From contig MARA01000059.1 of the NCBI GenBank assembly GCA_001792895.1, positions 124,001-188,000 of the forward strand: 64,000 bases of DNA, given 5' to 3'. Both the position numbers and the translations under genes were made by a program. This document shows positions 44,984 through 54,100 of this stretch, in pieces; the stretch's first letter is position 1, and each line of letters begins with the position of its first letter. The notes beneath the pieces were generated by a model, which saw only the letters and a program-made list of their open reading frames with translations, had not been told where the DNA came from and did not search any database. The stretch comes from Lentinus brumalis (lineage: Eukaryota; Basidiomycota; Agaricomycetes; Polyporales; Polyporaceae).

Positions 44984-47900
44984 TAGTTCTTCGCCCTCTG
45001 AGCCATCGGATTCACCGACTTCAACCAGCTCTGGCATATCTGAATCACTTTCCGAGCCTTCGTCATCGTCCCTGGCGACACGCATGTACTCTGGGTGCAA
45101 CATCACGCCTGTGCATACCTCCCCATCTGACACGCGCTGAGACTGGCGGTATACTCCTCCTCCGCGTTGCGTTACTGTGAGCGCACTGTAGTCCCCCTGC
45201 ATCTCCTCTTGCATGATGATGTGCCAGTGCTATTATGCAGCTAAGGTTAGTACAACCATCATGTTAAGTAGCCACTGTTGGCTGCAGTGCGCCTCAGAGC
45301 GATCACAATGGCCTATGTCGAGCTCTGTGAAGTCTGATATATTGACAAAAGCGAATCTACACACCTATGTCGAGCTCTGTGAAGTCTAAGGACCCCAGAG
45401 CTCGACGAGCGCGCTGTCTACGGTGCGTGTTACATAAGCTATACAGTTGTAACAGCCACAGCCAGAAAAGCGCCAAAGAAAATCAACAAAGAGCGAAAAG
45501 AAAAATGCATGAAAAGTGCGGAGGTCAAGAGTTCAATCCCGGGAAATGGAAAACATAAAGAAGCGCCGATATATCGGAAAGGAAGAAAGACAGCCGCTAG
45601 CGCGGCGGGGCGCTGGTAGGGCGCACTGCAAGCGTCCTTGCGTGCAAGTATGGACTTGACGCCGTCAAAGGAACCGGAGATAGAGCTCCGAGTTCAACAG
45701 CCACATAGCCAACACACCGTGGGATTGCGTGCTGCCCACCTCGCTAGACCCTGAACCTCCTCCAATGTAGCGTCGCCTGGACGGGGGTCGGGGTGTGTGC
45801 TCATAGCAAGCCAGTCCTCCCTGGACCGGTTCTCAAGGCGTCCGATGATGACGCACATGCTTCCGAACTTGAGCAGTACTGCGCGAGCTCTTGCTGTGAT
45901 GTCGAGGGATGCAATCAGGGTGCCGTGGTCGAGCGCGCGGATCCATGCCAAGAAGGATGTAAGAGATGGCGCGGACACAAAGAGGGACAGATGGTCCTCA
46001 GAACAGTGAAGGAGAGTGGTGGGTATGGTCGCGTTGGTGACTGCACGAGCCTGAGGAATGAGGCGGGCACCAACAATGCGTAAGTACCGGCCCTGCGAAC
46101 CCGACCAGGTGTCTTCGTTGACCTCAAGGCAGACGGGGTAGTCGCTGGGGACAGGAGGCGGTAGCATTGCGCTTGACCCGGAAGACCCACCGAGAACCGA
46201 TGGCCTTGCGCCTGGGAGGCAGCTGGACAAGCTGGAACGTGCCATTCTCGACGAGGGACTGGATCTCGTCCTGTGCAGCCTTGAGCCACCGCTCGCGCTC
46301 CTCCGGCTCGAGCCTCATGACCTCGGAGATGGACCGAGGCTCACCAAAGTGCTCCTGGCTCGCCTTGGACGCGTGTTCGACCACCGACTCGAATGCGACA
46401 GCCAGAGCATCGTCGTACGAGAGGTAATCAACCAGCTCGTCGTCCGAGTAGACGTGCTCAATGCCAGCCATCATCACCTCGAGTGTGCACTCGAACGCGT
46501 CCTCATGACCGTCCGCTAGGAGGTCGAGTTCATTGTCCGATGCCGCAGGAGCGGGTGGAGAGGCTGGAGCACGGTGCGCAGGGACATGGGCAGGCTCGGG
46601 GTCGACTGGTGCAACCTCGAGAGGGTCCGGCGAAGGAGAGTCGCGCGGCGGAGTGTGTTCGCGTTCCTCAGGCTCAGGCGTCGAGGCAGGGGATTGCGAG
46701 GTGATGCGGAGCCGCTGGGGGACGAGATTGCGACGTTCAAGGGCACGGTCATTGAGCGAGCCTTGGAAACGCGTCGAGCGAGCAGGGAGGTGCTTTCGAG
46801 CAGGTGCAGGATGCTCGTTCGCGGAGGGGCGTCCGGATGAGCGTGGAGGGGCTGGTGCTGGTGCAGGACGCTGCGGAGGTGCAGGCGGGCTCGGAGCGCG
46901 TGATGACGGAGCAGGAGAGCCGTCGCGCGGACCATGAGGTCCAGGGGCTGGTGCAGGAGGCGCAGGAGGTGCCGGATCATCCGAATCCGCTCCCCCCTGA
47001 TCAGGCAGCTCTGGCGCATCCGGAACATCGTCGGGGACGTTGTCAGCGTCCTCCGGACCACCGGGAATGTGCACTTCGTCGAGGGGCAGGCCGAAGACGT
47101 TGATGAAGGGCGAGTTTCCGGGGAAACAGCGTTCGTCGAAGACAGCATGCGAAGAGATGATGAATTTCTTCGCAGCTGGGTCCCAGAACCGCCACGCCTT
47201 CGTGCCCTCGGGGTAGCCGACGAAGATGCACTTGCGTGAGTGCGGCTCGAGTGCCTTCCGGTCCTTCTTGCGCACGAGCATGTAGGCCAAGCAGCCAAAG
47301 ACGCGGAAGTACGAGACATCCGGCTTGTGCCCGTCCCCTTCCACGCAGTGTAGGGGATGCCGCCGTTCAGCGCAGAAGTAGGCATGCGGTTGCGCGTGTG
47401 GACGAAGGTCGAGACGGCGTGGCCCCAGAACGAGGGAGGGAGCTTCGACTGAACGAGGAGAGCTGTGGCACCCTCGGACGTCGTCCTGTTTGCGCGTTCA
47501 GCAACACCGTTCTGGTGAGGCTCGTCCGGCTCGGTGTGCTGCCGCTGGATGCCGTGCTCTGCGCAGAAGTCGGAGTACTCCTTGCCCATGTACTCGCCGC
47601 CCTTGTCGTCGCGCGTAGCCTTGATCTTGAGACCGAGACAGGTCTCAGCATACGCCTTGTACGACTTGAACGCAGCAAACGCGTCGCTCTTGCGCTTGAG
47701 GAAGGCCAGGACCCAGAACCGCGTCGCATCGCAGACAAACGTCATCCAGTAGACGTACCCTTCCGGCGTAGCGACCGGGAGACGTCCCTTGAGGTCGGTG
47801 TGGACCAGGGCGATGGGGACGAACTTCCGAGACGCAAAACGAGGGATAGCATGGCGGTTCAGCTTGCCGGCAAGGCAGGGCTCGCAGACAGGGTCGGGCT

Positions 47901-50496
47901 TGCGCTTCGATCGGACAACGAGGCCAACGACAAGACCCTTCTTGATCACCAAGCGGAGATCATCCAGGTTGACGTGCGAGCAGCGCTGGTGCCACAGCGA
48001 CTCGTCCTCCTCGCAAGTAGAGGACACAGAGAGCGCGTTCTCCGTCTGAGACACCGTGTGGCCGAGGAGATAGCCGACATTGTGCTCGTTGACTCGGGCT
48101 TCGAAGCGCAGCTCCCCCTGATGGTAGAAGAGCGCACTTGATGCGCGCAACTCGACGGTGTAGCCCTTCTCGCGTGTGAGGTGGAAGACAGACAGTAGAT
48201 TGCTGGCAAGCGCAGGAACATGCAAGACGTCGTGTAGTACAACCGCAGGCGGTACAAGCCCTCCCCTCTCCGCCGGCTGAAACACCACAGACCCCAATCC
48301 AGCCGAGTAGACGATGTGCGAGTTGGCGAGACGGATGGGGATGATGTGCGGCGAGTAGGAGCGAAACCAGTGACGGTGAGGGGTCATGTGTGCAGAAGCA
48401 CCTGTGTCGGTGTTCCAGTTAGCTGCTGCCGGCGAAGAGAGCCACGAAGCGCGATCTGAGATGGATAGCAGCGCAGAAGCACAACCAGCACTCACAGTAG
48501 CCGCACCAGCGGACTCCTGGGCGGTGTCCGGGCCGTTGTTCGAGTCCTTCGACGCCTCCGACGCGTTCTCCTTGTGCTTGCCCTTCCCGGAGCGGTACTG
48601 GGTGCGTTGCGCGGCCTTCTCCTTCGCGCGTGCGCTGGCGTCGCGCTTGGAGAAGCACTGGTCCTCGGAGTGACCGGAGCGACCGCAGAACGCGCAGGAG
48701 AGGGTGGAGGCCGCGTGGGAGAGGACAGGAGTGGACGAGGGGCACCGGGCTGGTTTTCGAGCGCAACGAACGTGTCTTGCAGCTTCTCGAGCGTGAGGGA
48801 GTCGTCGAGCAGCAGGGTCTGACGGAGGGCGTTGTATTCGGCCGGGAGAGCGCGAATGAGAGCCATGAGGACGAGTTCGTCGTCCAGCTTCTCGAGATCG
48901 AAGCCAGTGGGACGGAGGGCCTTCATGTCGGACTTGAGCTGCGAGGCTCGCGTCGAGAGGGTGCTGAGGGACTCGTCCTCGGCCTTGGAGAGGGATAGGA
49001 GCGCGTTGTAGGTGTTAAAACGCGTACCGGGACGTTTCTGCATGTGGACGGCCTCCAGCTTCCTCCACATCGCACCAGGATCGTCTCGGATCGACTCCAG
49101 GTGCGTCTGCTGCTCCCTCTCCACACAGTTCCAAATCTCCCCAGCAGCCAAGTCCATCCTGCCATCGAAATCACGAAGTTCTCGACGCTCACCTGCGTCC
49201 AGAGGCGGCGCAAACTGTGGCCTCGTCTCCTCGCCCTTTACAATGCGCAGGGCACCAAAGGTGCGAAGCCTGGCCTCCATATCGAGCTTCCATTGCTGGT
49301 AATTGCGATTGGTGAGCTTGGGGAACGTCGGAGCGGACGGCGCCATGAGCGTAGGCGGGTGACGTGGCGAGGGGGCGACGACAAAAAGATGGAGGGATTT
49401 CGAGCAAAACTGGGGGAGAAATCGAGGAGGGATCGACAGAGGGGTTCCAGAGCGAAAATGCGACAAGCAGAGGACAGGGGCACGAGAGGGGGCCCGGGGG
49501 ACGACTGTAGAGCGATGGACTGGCGGGTATGGACGTCTAGAGGCAGTCAGAGCGCAGGGCTCATAACCTGTTGGCTGCAGTGCGCCTCAGAGCGATCACA
49601 ATGGCCTATGTCGAGCTCTGTGAAGTCTGATATATTGACAAAAGCGAATCTACACACCTATGTCGAGCTCTGTGAAGTCTAAGGACCCCAGAGCTCAACG
49701 AGCGCGCTGTCTACGGTGCGTGTTACATAAGCTATACAGTTGTAACAGCCACAGGCAGAAAAGCGCCAAACAAAATCAACAAAGAGCGAAAAGAAAAATG
49801 CATGAAAAGTGCGGAGGTCAAGAGTTCAATCCCGGGAAATGGAAATCATAAAGAAGCGCCGATATATCGGAAAGGAAGAATGGCGTCCGCTAGCGCTTTG
49901 GGGCGCTAGTAGGGCGCACTGCAAGCGTCCTTGCGTGCAAGTATGGACTTGACGCCGTCAAAGGAACCGGAGATAGAGCTCCGAGTTCAACAGCCACATA
50001 GCCAACACACCGTGGGATTGCGTGCCGCCCACCTCGCTAGACCCTGAACCTCCTCCAATGTAGCGTCGCCTGGACGGGGGTCGGGGTGTGTGCTCATAGC
50101 AAGCCAGTCCTCCCTGGACCGGTTCTCAAGGCGTCCGATGATGACGCACATGCTTCCGAACTTGAGCAGTACTGCGCGAGCTCTTGCTGTGATGTCGAGG
50201 GATGCAATCAGGGTGCCGTGGTCGAGCGCGCGGATCCATGCCAAGAAGGATGTAAGAGATGGCGCGGACACAAAGAGGGACAGATGGTCCTCAGAACAGT
50301 GAAGGAGAGTGGTGGGTATGGTCGCGTCGGTGACTGCACGAGCCTGAGGAATGAGGCGGGCACCAACAATGCGTAAGTACCGGCCCTGCGAACCCGACCA
50401 GGTGTCTTCGTTGACCTCAAGGCAGACAGGGTAGTCGCTGGGGACAGGAGGCGGTAGCGAGGCAGTGTCGAGCGTGTCAAGGACGTCGATGATCAT
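44984..50496 (-). CDS. Unknown two-exon gene; intron carries copia LTR insertions
   Basis: Exon 1 starts at 50496 (MIIDVLDTLDTASLPPPVPS) and runs through CLEVNEDTWSGSQGRYLRI and AVLLKFGSMCVIIGRLENRS to ARNPT near 50020. Exon 2 (about 45220 down to 44984) begins HWHIIMQEEMQGDY and ends in an acidic tail, ESDSDMPELVEVGES..GEEL. Without the insertions they are joined by a ~59-bp intron (GTGTGT..ACTAAC..TAG) and the frame is kept. A copia LTR sits inside that intron with GCCAC duplicated on both sides. A second copy of exon 1's 3' part (45700-46165) lies to the left. The family is unknown to me. A function cannot be given, and the acidic tail suggests nothing specific. Confidence 0.5.
45276..45699 (-). 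mobile_element. Copia LTR (left), flanked by GCCAC on both sides
   Basis: 424 bp. On the plus strand it begins TGTTGGCTGCAG and ends CGAGTTCAACA. GCCAC occurs at 45271-45275 and again at 45700-45704, the signature of a solo LTR in its own target site. It contains the promoter-like module (45409-45450) and a two-fold repeat around CGAGCTCTGTGAAGTCT. It differs from the right LTR at more positions than the adjoining gene copies differ from each other. Confidence 0.9.
45409..45450 (-). promoter_or_regulatory. Shared promoter-like module, copia left LTR
   Basis: On the minus strand: ACAACTGTATAGCTTATGT, then GTAGACAGCGCGC. Same order and orientation relative to transcription as upstream of the hAT transposase. 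Confidence 0.5.
45700..46165 (-). repeat. 466-bp duplicate of exon 1 of the flanking gene
   Basis: Nearly identical to 49993-50458 (a few substitutions, no indels). It includes the GCCAC target site and the coding stretch from SDYPVCLEVNEDTWSG to ARNPTV. At 46165/46166 it is fused directly to the interior of the copia pol gene within the start of the reverse-transcriptase region. Confidence 0.9.
46180..47344 (-). pseudogene. Copia integrase C-terminal part, linker and RT start
   Basis: The frame resumes after a one-base frameshift near 47345 (HKPDVSYFRVFGCLAYMLVR). It includes the zinc-less integrase tail (SRKCIFVGYPEGTKAWRFWD) and a long Pro/Ala/Ser linker. It ends with EVMRLEPEERERWLKAAQDE and SRWVFRVKRNA, the beginning of the RVT_2 region. 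No catalytic YVDD motif is present because the element is broken at 46165. Confidence 0.85.
47350..48760 (-). pseudogene. Copia zinc knuckle, protease and integrase core
   Basis: Read from about 48730 downward: zinc knuckle CAFCGRSGHSEDQC (Cys-x2-Cys-x4-His-x4-Cys); protease WNTDTGASAHMTP; GAG-pre-integrase LWHQRCSHVNLDDL and CEPCLAGKLNRH; integrase VHTDLKGRLP with the first Asp, TRDDKGGEYMGKEYSDFC with the second, and HQNGVAERANRT with the Glu. It lies in a different frame from gag, so either frameshifting or mutation joins them. A frameshift at about 47345 separates it from the pol tail. Confidence 0.9.
48492..49346 (-). CDS. Copia Gag
   Basis: The likely start is the ATG at 49346 (MAPSAPTFPKLTNRNYQQW). 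The frame is open back to 49466, but the codons before this ATG are leader-like, and the truncated copy at 19354 starts at the equivalent ATG. The body has the UBN2/gag pattern: WKLDMEARLRTFGAL, then EIWNCVEREQQTHLESI, then LEKLDDELVLMALIRALPAE. The zinc knuckle is read in another frame after about 48740, so Gag as written ends in an arginine-rich out-of-frame tail. Gag would form the particle. Confidence 0.8.
   Translation of the reverse strand: MAPSAPTFPKLTNRNYQQWKLDMEARLRTFGALRIVKGEETRPQFAPPLDAGERRELRDFDGRMDLAAGEIWNCVEREQQTHLESIRDDPGAMWRKLEAVHMQKRPGTRFNTYNALLSLSKAEDESLSTLSTRASQLKSDMKALRPTGFDLEKLDDELVLMALIRALPAEYNALRQTLLLDDSLTLEKLQDTFVALENQPGAPRPLLSSPTRPPPSPARSAVAPVTPRTSASPSATPAHARRRRPRNAPSTAPGRASTRRTRRRRRRTRTTARTPPRSPLVRLL
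49557..49568 (-). promoter_or_regulatory. Primer-binding site of the copia element
   Basis: On the minus strand GGTTATGAGCCC follows the LTR end CAGCCAACA directly. It is complementary to the anticodon-loop region of initiator tRNA-Met, as in the copy at 19133. Confidence 0.6.
49569..49992 (-). mobile_element. Copia LTR (right, 5' LTR of the element)
   Basis: 424 bp, TGTTGGCTGCAG to CGAGTTCAACA on the plus strand, followed by the target site GCCAC (49993-49997) and gene exon 1. It abuts the primer-binding site, so it is the 5' LTR of the internal region 46166-49568. It contains the promoter-like module at 49702-49743. Confidence 0.9.
49702..49743 (-). promoter_or_regulatory. Shared promoter-like module, copia right LTR
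   Basis: Identical in its key blocks to 45409-45450. Confidence 0.5.
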
Positions 50497-50736
50497 GGTG
50501 AGAAGGGTGGGACAAAGGCGGGAGGTGGGCGGGAGAGACGATGTCGCTCGTGCTCAACGGTCGTCGGTGAAAGAAGTTTTTCGTCAGTGCGGCCGGCCAT
50601 GACACCGTCGGGTTGTGCCGGGAGAGAAACCGCGGGTCGGTATAATGCAATGACTGTCGGCGGAACCCCACAGAGAACATACAGGACAGCGGGAATACAT
50701 GTTGTACGACAAGGTTGTTGTCTATGGCGCTTACTT

Positions 50737-50960
50737 GTCCTGCAACACAGCGTGAATACGGTCCCACCCCTCCTCCATTTCATAATCAGAGTCGTCATTG
50801 TTGTCCTCGGGCTGCGACGTGATTGCAAGTGAGTCCGACGGGCGGATGAGCTCGAGGCGTGACCATGCCCCCACACAGAGGATCGCGCGAGTGCTCTGTG
50901 CGGAGAGGCGGCTGCGGACGTGTGTCAGAGCACGCCGTCCCCGGCTGAAAACTTGTTGGG
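50737..50960 (-). pseudogene. hAT C-terminal exon fragment (copy D)
   Basis: Minus-strand reading VFSRGRRALTHVRSRLSAQ, then STRAILCVGAWSRLELI, then EMEEGWDRIHAVLQDK and a stop is an intact last exon of a hAT transposase (dimerisation domain). It begins exactly where the repeat next to the Helitron ends (50961). No upstream hAT exons are found on the far side of the Helitron, so the piece may be a captured or stranded fragment. Confidence 0.75.
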
Positions 50961-51085
50961 AAGTAGGCCATTCCTGGCAGGGACGATCGATGAGGAATTT
51001 GGAATCTCTGTACTCGATTATATATTATGGAAATCTCTGTACTCAATTATATACTATATGATACCTACAGCCTAGCATACAACTC
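50961..51085 (-). repeat. Helitron-flanking repeat, shared with 26648-26686 plus 31694-31796
   Basis: Read on the minus strand: GTTGTATGCTAGGCTGTAGG, then ATAATTGAGTACAGAG (twice), then GGCCTACTTCCCAACAAG. The LINE at 26.7-31.7 kb inserted in another copy of the same sequence. It may be the 3' terminal region of the Helitron family. Confidence 0.6.
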
Positions 51086-51124
51086 AGGGGATATCTCCTG
51101 CTCTGATCGATCTTATACTAGCAG

Positions 51125-54100
51125 TTAGAGTCTAGTATAAATTACCATCTTCATGCCATACTTGTCTACAGTCTGTAATTTCTTCGGTGGGAAATTCACA
51201 ACATTATCATAGTAGACCACTTGATCCTTATACTTGGCACCATCATGAAACCATACACCTCCAGCTTTGTCAATGAACCTGCAGACAAAATGCTTCCCTC
51301 CATCATCATCTGCATAATAGACAATACCGCAGACTCGGTACATTTGATCAATGTCTTGGAATACAATTTGATTATCGACTAGAACTTTGACATTATGAGT
51401 TATGAATCCGACAAAGTAAGGGGCAGATTCATATGCAGCACACATCTGCATGGCCCTTTGGCACTTGGGACAGTTTTTATGGGCTTTCTGAGTCTTCAAG
51501 GCATTAATCCATTGATTGATTGACTTGCCTCGATGGTTTCCCAGCTTAGCAGGATTATTCTTCCATAGGCTCTCCTCACAGGTCCAAATAACCCCGTTGT
51601 CTAGGACCGGATCACCTTCATGACCACATGCTCTGCACAAGTAGGACTTCTTTAGGGCTGGCTCGTCAACAGCAAAGAGGTTTCTGGCAACGGAGTATAG
51701 ATCTGTATATGTCCTTCCATTCAGTCCTAACTCTGCATCTATGCAACCCAGCATATTCCGGATATAATCACGAGCCTGCTGGAGGGTAGCAGTGGGCTTT
51801 GTAGCCAATACTTGAGTAAATTTCACTCCGGCTTGTCCAAGCAGTTCACTGGTGTTATAGACATCCCTGTCCCATACTGGCTGACACTCCATGTATACTG
51901 AAAGAAGGATTGTCAATAGGCTATCATAGGCGCAACTCCAATTTATAGGATCCCAAGGGAATCCACGGAAGCTCTTGCTACCTGCTGGAGGCTGACTGGC
52001 CTTAATCCTTTTCACCGGTTTGCTCTGACTGACCTCAGCCTCAATGTCATCATCCCGCTTGCGCTTATCCTTTCGGGTTATGCCTGTGTTACTAAGACTC
52101 TGCAATGCCTGTGTCCCACGAGCAGCTACAAAGCCAGTAGCATCTTTCTGACTAATCTTGACAGGCTCGATTTCCTTTTTATTGCCCTTCGTATCTATTA
52201 GAGTCCAAGGACTGTCCTTGGACTTGTCTTGTAGTGGAAAGGGATCTTGTGGCGACCACTGAATTGCACTATGTACCGCTGCTGGCATGTACTTTTCTCC
52301 TTTCCACTTCCGGAAGGAATAGATGAGTTCATTTCGGGTGATTCCAACCACAGTTGGAGGTACTTGACCTAAGTACCGCAACTTTGTGATCTCATCCAGC
52401 AGTTCTAATTCCCTAAACTCTTGCCTCAGACTTCCCGCTATGCCACCTTTTAACTTGGAGGAGTCAAACGGCTGCACGATGATTGTTCCAGCCAAGGTAG
52501 AGCCTCTTGATAGACAGGTATATATAGACTGATGGTTCTTGCAATTCTGTATATCACACACATTGAAAGGCCGGGTACGGCCTTGAGATGCAAAGTCCGT
52601 CATGGCAAAATTGGGCACTACAGCGACTTGGTCCCGATTAACCTCAATGATCTTTCCATTAGGCAGCTTGCATTTGACTTTGCGGACCTGGTGTACCAAA
52701 GGAATGACATTCTCTGGAAGGCCTTTGACTTGAATCTTGCGTGGTGCGGCAGTCAGCTTAATGAACAATGTCTCAAGGGCAAATTTGTCTTCAGAGAGAG
52801 GTCTAGACGTCCATCCTACTACAACACCCTCGGCACCATTGGTCACGCAGCATTCAGTAGCCTCATTGACCTTGATCATCACAGGCATACCTATACATAT
52901 AGACAGCTTCCCTGGATGATGCTCCGTTAGCTCAGGAGAGAGATCCCATAACATCTCCTGCAGTTCCGCATTGACAATATTAGTTGCCCGCTTTGGATTG
53001 ACCTTGTTCTGTCTCTGTCTCCTTGACATATCACTGCTGTCAGACTCTGCAGCAAGTTTGTCTCTGCAATAGAATGTTTGCAGTACCTGGCCATTTTCTC
53101 GGGCAAACCGCTCACAGCCCATAGCATTAATTGCATCTCGGTAAGAGTTCCACGAGGTTATGACAGAGACATTCCTGAAATCTGGATGGTTCAGCCTAGG
53201 TCTGTCTTTGCCACGACCAGCTACACGGGACTGTATAAGTCTAATGTCGTCATCTGTACAGGCCCTATAGCGCAGATTTTCCAAAGCAGTTCTCAGCTTT
53301 GCATCCTCTGGCTTCTGGGACCGTTGCCTCATATTCTCTCGCAGAATTACCACTGTGGTAAACTGATGCCAGACTGCCTTTCCAATAGATGCCTTTTGCT
53401 TGGCATGATCATGGGTACGGTGAATCACCCGCCCAACATCGTGAGCATATAGAGCCTTGCCATTCATTGAAGGGGGGAGCTGGGCAAAGTCACCTGCAAA
53501 AATCATATTAATTCCTCCAAAAGGCACACCGTCATTTTTGAGAGCTCCGCACATTTTGGCACAGATTTTATATAGACTGCTACAGTCAAGCATACTAACT
53601 TCATCCAGAAATATATACTCTACATTCTGAAGCTTGGCCCGCACTTGCATGAGACCGGCAAGTGATTCTGAAGTGTCTTTACTTCTGAAGCCTAGCATGG
53701 AATGATAGGTGGACCCTCCAATAAGTGCTGCAGCAGATCCTGTTGGAGCAAGGCACATGAATCTATAGCTTTCATGCCGTTCCGCAAAAAAGTGGGTAAG
53801 AGCCTTGATGACTTGAGATTTCCCTGTTCCAGCCATGCCTCCCAGATACATCTTCAAATGCTCACCACAAGACTGAACAGCATGGTTGGCTACTATCCGA
53901 AATGCTCTCTCTTGGGCTTCATTGAGGCTAAATTGATCAACAGTTTTCTCTATGAGCTCCTTGGCTGAAGATCTGTGGCCTCAAACTCCTTACGCATGAA
54001 GTACTGCTTATCAACCAGCTTCACCCGGTCAGGCTCATCATTGACAGGAAGCTCAGTGGCCACAGGTACCTTTTTTGACTTGCTTCAACATCACGGGCAT

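Larger units (their letters stand above)
46166..49568 (-). mobile_element. Copia (Ty1/copia) internal region, RT truncated
   Basis: Order on the minus strand is primer-binding site, gag, protease, integrase, proline-rich linker and the first residues of the RT region (SRWVFRVKRNA). It is then cut off by the junction with duplicated gene sequence at 46165. The reverse transcriptase core, RNase H and the adjoining 3' LTR are missing from this side. The gene order protease-integrase-RT defines Ty1/copia. Confidence 0.9.

Noticed and set aside
45480..45550. tRNA gene or SINE head inside the copia LTR
   Set aside because: AGTTCAATCCC resembles a tRNA B box, but no T-stem pairing, A box at proper distance or cloverleaf could be drawn.
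47236..48141. A 301-residue open frame on the plus strand
   Set aside because: It is antisense to the copia integrase. GC-rich coding DNA often gives such shadows, and the product has no motif.
54060..54080. Programmed -1 ribosomal frameshift at the A6 run
   Set aside because: The phase of the run does not fit a canonical X XXY YYZ slippery heptamer, and a second shift near 53970 would still be needed.
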